From Hydrogenophaga sp040372165 (GTDB lineage: Bacteria > Pseudomonadota > Gammaproteobacteria > Burkholderiales > Burkholderiaceae_C), in assembly GCF_040372165.1 (NCBI RefSeq), contig NZ_BAABWG010000004.1, forward strand, positions 434,001 through 498,000: a DNA stretch of 64,000 bases, in the 5' to 3' direction. Position numbers and translations under genes: made by a program. This document shows positions 42,158 through 50,608 of the stretch, one piece after another. The notes under the pieces are model-generated. The model worked only from the letters and a program-made list of their open reading frames with translations. It did no database searches and was not told where the DNA came from. Numbering within the stretch: position 1 is the first letter of the stretch; each line of letters begins with the position of its first letter.

Positions 42158-42179
42158 TTTCGTGGAATGCGTCACTGAA
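42158..42179. promoter_or_regulatory. CRP/FNR-type palindrome, near fliC promoter
   Basis: TTTCGTGG-N6-TCACTGAA, 14 of 16 arm positions equal to the perfect copy at 42973. It lies about 60 bases upstream of the predicted fliC -35 element. Confidence 0.45.
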
Positions 42180-42851
42180 GATGGGCTTGCTTTCGCTCGC
42201 TTATGTTCCGCTTTCTCTTCTTTGATGGCAGGCAAACTTGCATTTGTGTGTTGCTGGTTTGCAGGAGCGCCGATGGAATCAACGCATTGGCTTGTGTGCG
42301 TCATGCGGGCAGGCCGAATGGAAAGCATGGAAAGTGCGGCGGCGCGTTGAACCCTCATCGGTTCACCTGGAGGGTACAGATACAAGTTCAACTTGAAGAT
42401 TCTTCAAAATATGCATGTTGCATGTGATGGCTTTGATGTTCACCGATGGATGCCGTTCTTTGGTGTGCCGATCGGCGTTGGCAAGCGGCAATTCGCAAGC
42501 GGTCGAGGCAGACCCGCCGCATCAACCCTCCTGGTAGACCCTCCTGGTATCCGCATGGTCTTCATGCCTTGCTGTCGGGGAAGAGGGAACGGACAACATG
42601 CAAGACGGTGCAGCGCCTGTCGTCAGGAACTTGCTCGGCAGGGGGCAACAGGATGAGGGGCCCGCAGATTGAGCACAGAAGCACACCGACACCTTGCGCT
42701 GGTTTGTGCCGGTGCCTATTGGCCGTCACAAGCGAAGGAGCGGGCTCGATGGCAAGCACGCCTTGAGGTTGATGCTCGCTTCCATGTGATCTCGTCACAC
42801 TGCATGCGCTTTTGAGCATCGCCAGTGCGCAGACAAACTTGAGCCTATTTG

Positions 42852-42873
42852 TTTCGTGATGTTTCGCACGCAT
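42852..42873. promoter_or_regulatory. CRP/FNR-type half-conserved palindrome
   Basis: TTTCGTGA-N6-GCACGCAT, left arm perfect and right arm 5 of 8. It lies about 330 bases before the flhD start, on the same spacing pattern as the two other copies. Confidence 0.35.
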
Positions 42874-42972
42874 CGCGAGAAATCCGCCTGCAGCGACCAC
42901 CAGACACCGTGTGGCGAGCGTGTAGGGCCGTGGGGGTGGTCATGAACGTTTTGTGGTCTTGAGGACGCATAT

Positions 42973-42994
42973 TTTCGTGAGGAGCGTCACGAAA
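42973..42994. promoter_or_regulatory. Perfect CRP/FNR-type palindrome upstream of flhD
   Basis: TTTCGTGA-N6-TCACGAAA, perfect 8-base arms with the CRP-family spacing (TGTGA-N6-TCACA, here CGTGA/TCACG). It is about 195 bases upstream of flhD. Control of flhDC by a CRP-family protein is known in enterics; the regulator here is not identified. Confidence 0.55.
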
Positions 42995-43188
42995 TAGCAT
43001 CAACTGAGTACTTCCGAGTTAGGAAGCTGGATGACACGACGTCAGTGCCATGCTGACGCACCAATCATCTGTTTCCCGATTCAAGAATGTTTCAGGGTCG
43101 ACACAATTACTCACATGCCGCAAGAAATTGCAAACCCAAGCGGCTCTACCCGATGAACACAGCAACGCACACATTCAAGGAGAACACG

Positions 43189-43530
43189 ATGGACAGCGAA
43201 CAACTTCTCGCCGAGATCCGCGAAGCCAACCTCACCTACCTGATGCTGGCCCAGAATCTGATCCGCAAGGACCGTGCTGAAGCACTGTTCCGCCTGGGTC
43301 TGACGGAAGAAGCCGCTGACCTGCTGGTCATGCTCTCGCCAGGCCAGATGCTCAAGATTGCCTCCAGCAACATGTTGCTGTGCCGCTTCCGCATCGACGA
43401 CGAAATGGTGTGGAACCTGCTGACAAACCACAACGTCAAGAAAGTGGACAACACCACGACCACCCAGTTGCACGCTTCCATCCTGATGGCTGGCCGTTTC
43501 AACGAGTCGGTAACCAGCATCACGCACTGA
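43189..43530 (+). CDS. flhD: Flagellar master regulator subunit FlhD
   Basis: 113 residues from the ATG at 43189, with AAGGAG upstream; earlier in-frame starts lack support. The sequence LLAEIREANLTYLMLAQNLIRKDRAEALFRLGLTEEAADLLVMLSPGQMLKIASSNMLLCRFRID is typical FlhD. With FlhC it forms the D4C2 complex that activates class 2 flagellar promoters. It begins the flhDC operon after the 1.3-kb control region. Confidence 0.97.
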   Translation: MDSEQLLAEIREANLTYLMLAQNLIRKDRAEALFRLGLTEEAADLLVMLSPGQMLKIASSNMLLCRFRIDDEMVWNLLTNHNVKKVDNTTTTQLHASILMAGRFNESVTSITH

Positions 43531-43586
43531 TAGCCGGTGCGCAGCGGCAAGAACTGGACTGAAACAACTCACGAGGGAACACAATC

Positions 43587-44123
43587 ATGGCAGCGAAGAG
43601 CATTCTGAACGAGTCCCGCGATATTGATCGCGCGATTTCCCTGATTCAGCTGGGCGCACGCCTGCAGGTGCTGGAGTACGAAACCGGCTTGTCCTACGAG
43701 CGTCTTCTGCGCCTGTACAAGGAAGTGGCTGGCCGCTCTCCATCCAAGGGGCAACTGCCGTTCTCCACCGACTGGTTTCTGACCTGGCAGCCCAACATTC
43801 ATGCGTCGCTGTTCCTGAACATCCACGAGTATCTGTCCAAGACGAGCGAACTCGAAGAGATCGACGCCGTCATCCGCGCCTTCCGACTCTACTCTGATCA
43901 GATGCAGGCCAGTGGGGTGGAGCCACTTCTCTCGGTCACACGCGCCTGGCGCCTGGTGAAGTTTGTCGACAACGGCATGCTGACGCTGACCACCTGCTCC
44001 TGCTGCGGCGGTCACTTCGTGACCGAGCCATACGAGAACGCCAAGAACTTTGTCTGTGGCTTGTGCGCACCACCAGCCCGCGCAGGCAAGGGTGCAGCCC
44101 GAGGCGGTTTGCGCCTGCACTGA
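43587..44123 (+). CDS. flhC: Flagellar master regulator subunit FlhC
   Basis: 178 residues. The zinc-binding cysteines are visible in TTCSCCGGHFV and FVCGLCAPP, and the helical core includes AISLIQLGARLQVLEYETGLSYERLLRLYKEVAGRSPSKGQLPFSTDWFLTW. FlhC supplies DNA contacts in the FlhD4C2 activator. It lies 56 bases after flhD, and a strong hairpin follows. Confidence 0.97.
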   Translation: MAAKSILNESRDIDRAISLIQLGARLQVLEYETGLSYERLLRLYKEVAGRSPSKGQLPFSTDWFLTWQPNIHASLFLNIHEYLSKTSELEEIDAVIRAFRLYSDQMQASGVEPLLSVTRAWRLVKFVDNGMLTLTTCSCCGGHFVTEPYENAKNFVCGLCAPPARAGKGAARGGLRLH

Positions 44124-44168
44124 CGGTGCAACCGGGGCGCGTCGGGCACGCGCATTGTTCATCGGACG

Positions 44169-44194
44169 AAATGGACCCTTGCAAGGGTCCATTT
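44169..44194 (+). terminator. Terminator of the flhDC operon
   Basis: A perfect 26-base palindrome: AAATGGACCCTTG followed by its complement, then TTGCGTTT. It lies 46 bases after the flhC stop and 100 before motA, separating the two transcripts. Confidence 0.8.
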
Positions 44195-44211
44195 TGCGTT
44201 TATGCCCTCTC

Positions 44212-44239
44212 TCAATCAGTCCTACAGTTGGTCGATAGA
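44212..44239 (+). promoter_or_regulatory. Candidate sigma-28 promoter of motA
   Basis: GTCGATAG at 44232-44239 matches the sigma-28 -10 at 6/8, the same octamer as in front of the chemotaxis operon. The -35 is weak: TCAA at 44212-44215. It would start transcription about 50 bases before motA. Confidence 0.4.
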
Positions 44240-44294
44240 AATGAAGAGGGGTTAAAAGCCGTCACTGGACCCGTCCATCAGAGGGATAAACAGC

Positions 44295-45155
44295 ATGTTT
44301 GTTGTCATCGGTTTTCTTTTTTCCATGGCCTGCATCTTCGGTGTCTACATCGGGCACGGAGGAAACATTGGCGTGGTGCTTAAGGCGCTGCCTTTCGAGA
44401 TGACCACCATTTTGGGGGCGGCGCTTGGCGCGTTCCTGATCAACAACCAGATGAAAGTGGTCAAGGCAGCCTTCAAGGGTATGGCCGGTTGTCTCAAGGG
44501 CAGCCATCTGACCAAGGCTCGCTACATGGAATTGCTCGCGCTGCAGTTCGACATCTTGCAGAAGGCTCGCAAGGAAGGCCTGATGGCGATCGAGCAGGAC
44601 GTGGAGAACCCGGAGCAATCACCCCTGTTCAAGAAGTACGAGAACATTTCCAGTGACCACCACGTGGTGGAGTTCATCACCGACTACCTGCGCATGATGG
44701 TCTCTGGCAACCTCAATGCACACGAAATCGAGTCCCTGATGGACGCCGAGATTGAAACCCATCACCAGGAAGCGCATGCGCCAGTGGCTGCTGTGGGGCG
44801 CCTGGCCGGCGGGCTGCCGGCGTTCGGCATTGTGGCTGCCGTGCTAGGTGTGGTGAACACCATGGGTTCGGTCGGTCAGCCGCCTGCGGTTCTGGGCGGC
44901 ATGATTGCCTCCGCGCTGGTGGGAACCTTCCTGGGCATCTTGCTCGCATATGGCGTGTTCGAACCGATTGGCGGCCTGATGGAGCAGAAGATGGAAGAGG
45001 CCAGCAAGGAGTTTGTGTGCATCAAGACCACGCTGCTGGCAAGTATGCAAGGGTACGCGCCAGCGACCGCCATCGAATTTGGCCGCAAGGTGCTCTTCTC
45101 TGACGTGCGACCGACCTTCACCGAGCTGGAAGGCCACGTCAAGGGCAACAAGTAA
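44295..45155 (+). CDS. motA: Flagellar stator protein MotA
   Basis: 286 residues, four membrane helices, the stator type of E. coli. Marks are the cytoplasmic charged loop (RYMELLALQFDILQKARKEGLMAIEQDVENPEQSPLF) with the Arg and Glu that push FliG, and the proline in GLPAFGIVAAVLGVVNTMGSV. It forms the proton channel with MotB, encoded 27 bases downstream. Confidence 0.97.
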   Translation: MFVVIGFLFSMACIFGVYIGHGGNIGVVLKALPFEMTTILGAALGAFLINNQMKVVKAAFKGMAGCLKGSHLTKARYMELLALQFDILQKARKEGLMAIEQDVENPEQSPLFKKYENISSDHHVVEFITDYLRMMVSGNLNAHEIESLMDAEIETHHQEAHAPVAAVGRLAGGLPAFGIVAAVLGVVNTMGSVGQPPAVLGGMIASALVGTFLGILLAYGVFEPIGGLMEQKMEEASKEFVCIKTTLLASMQGYAPATAIEFGRKVLFSDVRPTFTELEGHVKGNK

Positions 45156-45182
45156 CCCGGAACGGAGAGGCAGGACGCAACC

Positions 45183-46145
45183 ATGGCGGGCGACGGCAAG
45201 AAACTTCAACCCATCATCATCAAGCGGATCAAAAAAGGTGGTCACGCTGCACACGGTGGTGCCTGGAAGATTGCCTACGCCGACTTTGTGACCGCCATGA
45301 TGGCCTTCTTCCTTCTCATGTGGCTGCTGGGATCCACGTCGAAAGGCGAGTTGCAAGGCATTGCAAGCTACTTTCATAACCCGATGCGGGTCACCCTGAT
45401 CGGGGGCAACGGCACTGGCAACAGCAATGCCATCCTGCCTGGTGGCGGACGAGATCTGAGCAAAGCCTCTGGCCAGGTCGATGGGGGCGACGCCGAGCGT
45501 GCCGAAAAAACCATGGGTGCTCAGCTCGCGGACGTGAAATCCGACCCCGAGTTGACCAGGGCACAGGAAGAAAAGCAGATCGAACAGTTGCAGCAAAAGC
45601 TGACCGAGCTGGTGGCGAGCAATCCGGTCCTGTCCGAGTTCAGTGACCAGATCCAGATGATGCAGACCGACGACGGGCTGCAGATCCAGATTGTCGATGG
45701 GCAGAACCGGCCGATGTTCGATTCAGGCAGTGCCCTTGTCAGGCCCCACATGCGAACGATCCTGCGTGAGATCGGCGCCACGCTGGCCGACGTGCGAAAC
45801 AAGATTGCGCTGTCCGGTCATACCGATGCAACGCCATACAGCACGGGCGACAGCGGCTACAGCAACTGGGAATTGTCGACAGACCGGGCAAATGCGTCGC
45901 GGCGGGAGCTGGTCGCTGGCGGATTACCTTCGAGCAAGATGGCGCGCGTTGAAGGGGTGGCCTCCAGCCAGCTCTTGATTGAGGACGACCCCCTGTCGCC
46001 AGCCAACCGGCGCATCAGCCTTCTGGTCATGACCCGCGATGCAGAACAAAGGCTGATGCCTTCTTCACGGCCGAAGACCATTACACCGATCCCTGAGCTT
46101 CAGATTCCGCTCAATATGTCGAAACCTACGGATGGGCGTCGCTAA
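45183..46145 (+). CDS. motB: Flagellar stator protein MotB
   Basis: 320 residues: a short cytosolic start, one membrane helix with the proton-binding D34 in YADFVTAMMAFFLLMWLLG, a plug and linker, then the OmpA-like peptidoglycan-binding domain (IALSGHTDATPYSTGDSGYSNWELSTDRANASRRELVAGGL). The aromatic YADF context is that of proton-driven rather than sodium-driven stators. It precedes cheY by 52 bases. Confidence 0.97.
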   Translation: MAGDGKKLQPIIIKRIKKGGHAAHGGAWKIAYADFVTAMMAFFLLMWLLGSTSKGELQGIASYFHNPMRVTLIGGNGTGNSNAILPGGGRDLSKASGQVDGGDAERAEKTMGAQLADVKSDPELTRAQEEKQIEQLQQKLTELVASNPVLSEFSDQIQMMQTDDGLQIQIVDGQNRPMFDSGSALVRPHMRTILREIGATLADVRNKIALSGHTDATPYSTGDSGYSNWELSTDRANASRRELVAGGLPSSKMARVEGVASSQLLIEDDPLSPANRRISLLVMTRDAEQRLMPSSRPKTITPIPELQIPLNMSKPTDGRR

Positions 46146-46197
46146 AAAGCTTTCGCTGCGACTCCCTGCTTTGTAACCTTCCTCTACGGAGGTATCC

Positions 46198-46584
46198 ATG
46201 TCCAGTCCGATGAAATTTCTGATCGTTGACGACTTCTCGACCATGCGCCGCATCGTGCGCAACCTGCTCAAGGAAATTGGGCACACTGATGCCGATGAGG
46301 CAGAAGATGGATCCATTGCGTTGAACAAGCTGCGCAACGGGAACTTCAACTTCGTCGTGACCGACATCAATATGCCCAACATGAATGGCTTCCAGCTGCT
46401 CAACGAGATCAAGGCGGACGAGAACCTCAAGCACTTGCCGGTGCTGATGGTGACCGCCGAGGCTCGAAAGGAAGACATTGTCCAGGCGGCCCAGGGTGGG
46501 GCGGCTGGTTACATCGTCAAGCCTTTCACCAAGGCAACCCTCGAAGACAAGCTCGCGAACATTTTCAAGAAACTGGGCCTCTGA
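46198..46584 (+). CDS. cheY: Chemotaxis response regulator CheY
   Basis: 128 residues, close to the E. coli CheY length. DD at 11-12, phospho-acceptor D56 in VVTDINMPNMNG, Thr in LMVTAEA, and Lys in YIVKPFT; the closing FKKLGL is typical. It carries the signal from CheA to FliM. Paired with cheZ 19 bases downstream; this is the motor-type CheY, with a second CheY in the cheA operon. Confidence 0.97.
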   Translation: MSSPMKFLIVDDFSTMRRIVRNLLKEIGHTDADEAEDGSIALNKLRNGNFNFVVTDINMPNMNGFQLLNEIKADENLKHLPVLMVTAEARKEDIVQAAQGGAAGYIVKPFTKATLEDKLANIFKKLGL

Positions 46585-46603
46585 GTCGACAACGGAGTCA
46601 TCC

Positions 46604-47224
46604 ATGGAAGAGCAAGAAAAGGAACAGGCTCAAGCTCAGGGCAATCCCGAGATGTTCCAGAAGCTGGGGACCATCACCCGCCAGTTGCACGATGCGCTGA
46701 AACAGCTGGGCTATCAGGACAAGCTCAAAGGCACCGCCGACCAGCTGCCGGACGCGCAGAGCCGGTTGAACTACATCAAGCGGCTGACCGGAGAAGCGGC
46801 TGAGAAAGTGCTGGGCCAAGTGGAGCTGGCCAAGACGGATCAGGCCGACATCACCGCGCGTGCACGCCAGCTGGCCGACACCATCAGCGCTGTGCCAGGC
46901 CTCGGAAAAGCCATGCCGGAGCTGATCGAATGGGCGCGAGAAGTCGCCGACAAAAGTGAGCAGAACGATGCCCGTCTGACCGAGATCATGATGGCGCAGG
47001 ACTTTCACGATCTGACCGGTCAGGTCATCACCAGGGTGGTGGATCTGGCTGCCACGATAGAAGAGCAGTTGCTGGGCTTGTTGCTGGAATCCGCTCCGAC
47101 AGGTACCCCGGGCCAGGACGAGGCGCATGAGCTGGCCGGCCCCGTGGTCAGCCCGGAAGGTCGGGCCGATGTCGTCACCAACCAGCAGCAAGTGGACGAT
47201 CTTCTCGCCAGCCTTGGCTTCTGA
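46604..47224 (+). CDS. cheZ: CheY-P phosphatase CheZ
   Basis: 206 residues from the ATG at 46604. The catalytic segment MAQDFHDLTGQVI has D136 and Q140, the DxxxQ pair of CheZ, and the C-terminus NQQQVDDLLASLGF is the CheY-binding peptide. The long helical hairpin fits the dimeric CheZ fold. It ends the motAB-cheYZ group; two hairpins follow. Confidence 0.96.
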   Translation: MEEQEKEQAQAQGNPEMFQKLGTITRQLHDALKQLGYQDKLKGTADQLPDAQSRLNYIKRLTGEAAEKVLGQVELAKTDQADITARARQLADTISAVPGLGKAMPELIEWAREVADKSEQNDARLTEIMMAQDFHDLTGQVITRVVDLAATIEEQLLGLLLESAPTGTPGQDEAHELAGPVVSPEGRADVVTNQQQVDDLLASLGF

Positions 47225-47282
47225 AGGCTATCGCCGGGGTCAACCGGTGTGACGAAACTGGCGTTTGGACCATGCCAGTTGA

Positions 47283-47305
47283 AAAGCGGGGGTTCCTCCC
47301 GCTTT
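47283..47305 (+). terminator. Terminator after cheZ
   Basis: AAAGCGGG (47283-47290) pairs with CCCGCTTT (47298-47305) around a 7-base loop, followed by ATCTCACTTT. A second hairpin AACTGGC/GCCAGTT lies just before (47256-47280). Together they separate cheZ from flhB. Confidence 0.7.
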
Positions 47306-47372
47306 ATCTCACTTTAGTTTTGGCGGCTGACTCGCAGAATCTGGTTCATCACCCCCAAGATGAATCAGATCA

Positions 47373-48530
47373 ATGGACTCCTCCAGCCAGGATAAAAACT
47401 TACCCGCTACCGCCAGGCGCCTGAAAAAGGCGCGTGACGACGGTCAGGTTGCGCGCTCCAAGGATCTGAGCAATCTGGCGGTGCTCGGTGGGGGCTCTGT
47501 AGCGCTGATGCTGTTGATGCCGCTTGGTTTTGAGCGCCTGCTCACCGGTTTGCGCAATCAGTTTGCCTTTGACCACGCGACACTCACACGTCCCCAGATA
47601 CTGCTTGAGCGACTGCACGAAGCGCTGGGTGACGGACTGCTGGTCTATGTCCCACTGGGGATTCTGATGGTGGTGGTCGCGGTGCTCACCACCTTCGCCT
47701 CCGGGGCATGGGCACTGTCGACCAAGCCATTGGTCCCCGATATCACCCGTCTGAGCCCACTGGCGGGCGTCAAGCGACTGTTTTCACGCCAGCAAGTCTT
47801 CGAGACCGCCAAGTTGTCCGGGACCACAGCTGTGGTGGGCGCAGTCGCCTGGTTTTTTGTCGATGGCCACATTGAAGTGTTCGGCACCTTGCTGCTGCGT
47901 CCGCTGGAAGGCGCGTTGGGCCAACTGGGTACCTGGATGTCGCTCGGTGTTGGCATGCTGCTGGCCGTGGTGCTTCTGTTCGCGCTGATCGATTTTCCGA
48001 TGCAGAAAGTCCTGCATGCACATCGCCTGAAGATGTCCCTCCAGGAAGTCAAGGACGAGAACAAGGAAACCGAGGGCGATCCCCAGATGAAGGGCAAGCG
48101 TCGCGCCCGCCAGCGCGAACTTGCGCAACGCAGCAGTATCACCGCCGTGCCCAAGGCCGACCTGGTGGTGATGAACCCGACTCACTATGCCGTGGCCATC
48201 CAGTACGACGATGTGACCATGAACGCACCCCGGGTCATTGCCAAAGGCGCGGACCTGCTGGCCATGCGCATTCGCGATGTGGCCAAAGCACACGAGGTAC
48301 CTGTTCTGCAGTCTCCCATGCTGGCACGTGCACTCTACGCCCACGCGGAACTGGATCAGGAGATTCCGTCGGCCCTGTACACCGCAGTGGCGCAAGTGCT
48401 GGCCTACGTCTACCAGCTCAAGGCTGCCCTTGACGGCCGGGGCGCGATGCCAGGCGCCGTTCCGGTGCCAGAGGTTCCAGAAGAACTCGATCCGCACTGG
48501 AAGAAGAACGTTTCGGAGACTGACCGATGA
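47373..48530 (+). CDS. flhB: Flagellar export switch protein FlhB
   Basis: 385 residues. Four membrane helices, then the cytoplasmic domain with the self-cleavage site N268-P-T-H (VVMNPTHYAVAIQYD). The N-terminus carries the usual DKNLPATARRLKKARDDGQVARSKDL motif. FlhB changes export specificity from hook to filament with FliK. The C-terminal tail is Pro/Gly-rich. Its stop overlaps the flhA start (ATGA). Confidence 0.97.
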   Translation: MDSSSQDKNLPATARRLKKARDDGQVARSKDLSNLAVLGGGSVALMLLMPLGFERLLTGLRNQFAFDHATLTRPQILLERLHEALGDGLLVYVPLGILMVVVAVLTTFASGAWALSTKPLVPDITRLSPLAGVKRLFSRQQVFETAKLSGTTAVVGAVAWFFVDGHIEVFGTLLLRPLEGALGQLGTWMSLGVGMLLAVVLLFALIDFPMQKVLHAHRLKMSLQEVKDENKETEGDPQMKGKRRARQRELAQRSSITAVPKADLVVMNPTHYAVAIQYDDVTMNAPRVIAKGADLLAMRIRDVAKAHEVPVLQSPMLARALYAHAELDQEIPSALYTAVAQVLAYVYQLKAALDGRGAMPGAVPVPEVPEELDPHWKKNVSETDR

Positions 48531-50608
48531 ACCCGATGTTGCGCAAGTTGCAAACTTTGCTCGGCGGACAGCCGGAAGTCATCAAAGGGCTGGCAGCGCC
48601 CATGCTGGTGATTGCCGTGTTGTCGATGATGGTGCTGCCACTGCCTGCCTGGCTGCTGGACACCTTTTTCTCCACCAACATTGCGCTGGCCGTGATCGTG
48701 ATGATGGTCTCGGCATACATGCGCCGTCCTCTGGACTTCTCGGTCTTCCCGACGGTGCTGCTGCTGACCACTTTGCTGCGCCTTTCGCTCAACGTCGCTT
48801 CCACGCGTGTGGTGCTGATGGACGGCCATACTGGGCCTGGGGCCGCAGGTGCGGTGATTGAAGCTTTCGGACAGTTCCTGATTGGCGGAAACTTTGCGGT
48901 CGGCCTGATCGTCTTTGCGATTCTGGTGGTCATCAACTTTGTGGTGATCACCAAGGGTTCTGAGCGGATTGCAGAGGTCTCGGCACGCTTTACCCTGGAT
49001 GCCATGCCTGGCAAGCAGATGGCCATCGATGCCGACCTGGGTGCGGGCATGATTGACGAGGCAGAGGCACGCCGGCGCCGCTCGGAGATTGGCGAAGAAG
49101 CCGAGTTCTTCGGCTCCATGGACGGTGCATCCAAGTTCGTTCGGGGTGACGCGATTGCAGGCATTCTGATTCTGCTGATCAACATCATCGGCGGTTTGAT
49201 CATCGGCATGGCCCAGCATGACCTGGGTGCAAGCGAAGCGGCCAACAGCTACATTCTGCTGGCCGTCGGTGACGCACTGGTCGCCCAGATTCCCGCTTTG
49301 CTGATCTCGGTGGCAGCCGCCATGGTGGTCTCGCGCGTGGGCAAGGACAACGACCTGGGTGGCCAGATTGTCAACCAGCTGCTCATGTCCTCGCGTGTGC
49401 TGGGCATCACCGGCGGTGTGCTGTTCTTGCTGGGCCTGGTGCCCGGCATGCCTCACTTCCTTTTCCTCAGCTTTGGCTCTGGTCTGCTGGCTGCCGCCTG
49501 GTTCCGCCTGCAGGCTGAGCGCCGCCCACCACCCGTGGAAGAGGCGCCCAAGGAGGAGTCCGATGGCGAGGCTACTTGGGACGACCTCCAGCCGGTCGAC
49601 CTGCTGGGGCTCGAGCTGGGTTATCGACTGATTGCCATGGTGGACAAGAACCGCCAGGGAGACCTGCTCACACGCATCAAGGGTGTGCGCAAGAAGTTTG
49701 CGCAGGAGGTGGGCTTTCTGCCTCCAGCAGTCCATGTGCGGGACAACCTCGAGCTCAGCCCCAGTGCCTACCGCATCACCTTGCGTGGCGTGGTGGTGGG
49801 AGAAGGCGAGTGCTACCCCGGCATGTTCCTGGCCATTGATCCAGGTGGCATCAACACGCCTCTGATCGGTACACCCACCAAAGACCCCGCCTTTGGCCTG
49901 CCTGCGCACTGGATCGACGAGAAGCAACGTGAAAACGCGCAGATGGCCGGTTTTACGGTGGTTGATTCCGAGACTGTGCTGGCAACCCATTTGTCACACT
50001 TGATGCAAGTCCAGGCAGCCAAGCTGCTCAGCCGGACCGAGACCCAGGAGCTGGTCGAACATGTGACCCGCCTGGCCCCGAAACTGATCGAGGAAGTCGT
50101 ACCCAAGATGATCACGATCGCCGCATTCCAGAAAGTGCTTCAGCTGTTGCTGGAAGAAGCGGTACACGTGCGCGACATGCGATCGATCATCGAATCCCTG
50201 GCCGAGCATGCCGCCAGCACAACCGACCCGGTCGAGCTGGCCCGCCGTGTCCGTGTGGCGCTGGCGCCGGCCATCGTTCAGCAGATCTATGGCCCGGTCA
50301 AAGAGCTGGAAGTCATCGCCATCGAACCTGGACTGGAACGCCTCCTGATGCAGGCACTGTCTGGCGTCAATGGCACAGCGCTCGACCCGGGTGTGGCCGA
50401 AATGCTCAGCAAGTCAGCCACCGACGTGGCCAACCAGCAGGAAGAAAAGGGCGTGCCCGCCTGCCTGCTCGTACCCGACGCCATCCGGACCGCCATGGCC
50501 CGGCTTCTCCGACGCTCTGCGCCACGCCTTCAGGTACTGGCACACAGCGAGATTCCTGAAACCCATCTGATTCGTATCGGCCCGATTCTTGGGGAGATTT
50601 CCGCATGA
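48527..50608 (+). CDS. flhA: Flagellar export gate protein FlhA
   Basis: 693 residues, the standard length. Eight membrane helices in the first 330 residues, including LPLPAWLLDTFFSTNIALAVIVMMVSAYMRRP and the conserved cytosolic loop RFTLDAMPGKQMAIDADLGAGMIDEAEARRRR (FHIPEP signature). The C-terminal domain forms the nonameric docking ring for chaperone-substrate complexes. Overlaps flhB and flhF by 4 bases on either side. Confidence 0.98.
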   Translation: MNPMLRKLQTLLGGQPEVIKGLAAPMLVIAVLSMMVLPLPAWLLDTFFSTNIALAVIVMMVSAYMRRPLDFSVFPTVLLLTTLLRLSLNVASTRVVLMDGHTGPGAAGAVIEAFGQFLIGGNFAVGLIVFAILVVINFVVITKGSERIAEVSARFTLDAMPGKQMAIDADLGAGMIDEAEARRRRSEIGEEAEFFGSMDGASKFVRGDAIAGILILLINIIGGLIIGMAQHDLGASEAANSYILLAVGDALVAQIPALLISVAAAMVVSRVGKDNDLGGQIVNQLLMSSRVLGITGGVLFLLGLVPGMPHFLFLSFGSGLLAAAWFRLQAERRPPPVEEAPKEESDGEATWDDLQPVDLLGLELGYRLIAMVDKNRQGDLLTRIKGVRKKFAQEVGFLPPAVHVRDNLELSPSAYRITLRGVVVGEGECYPGMFLAIDPGGINTPLIGTPTKDPAFGLPAHWIDEKQRENAQMAGFTVVDSETVLATHLSHLMQVQAAKLLSRTETQELVEHVTRLAPKLIEEVVPKMITIAAFQKVLQLLLEEAVHVRDMRSIIESLAEHAASTTDPVELARRVRVALAPAIVQQIYGPVKELEVIAIEPGLERLLMQALSGVNGTALDPGVAEMLSKSATDVANQQEEKGVPACLLVPDAIRTAMARLLRRSAPRLQVLAHSEIPETHLIRIGPILGEISA

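Larger units (their letters stand above)
41885..43188. other. 1.3-kb gene-free region between divergent fliC and flhD
   Basis: Open frames here (up to 112 codons) overlap each other on both strands, lack ribosome sites and resemble no family. It contains a sigma-28-like site (42073-42099), three N6-spaced palindromes TTTCGTGA/TCACGAAA-like (42158, 42852, 42973), a TGTGA-N5-TCACA element (42785-42799), a palindrome TTGAAGA-T-TCTTCAA (42393-42407), a 12-base direct repeat ACCCTCCTGGTA (42525-42536, 42538-42549) and an inverted repeat CGTCAG/CTGACG (43040-43058). I read it as the control region of flhDC and fliC; a small RNA is possible. Confidence 0.7.

Noticed and set aside
42053..42900. Minus-strand frames of 112 codons each (42053-42391 and 42562-42900) in the fliC-flhD gap
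   Set aside because: No ribosome sites, no family resemblance, and both overlap frames on the other strand; the region looks regulatory.
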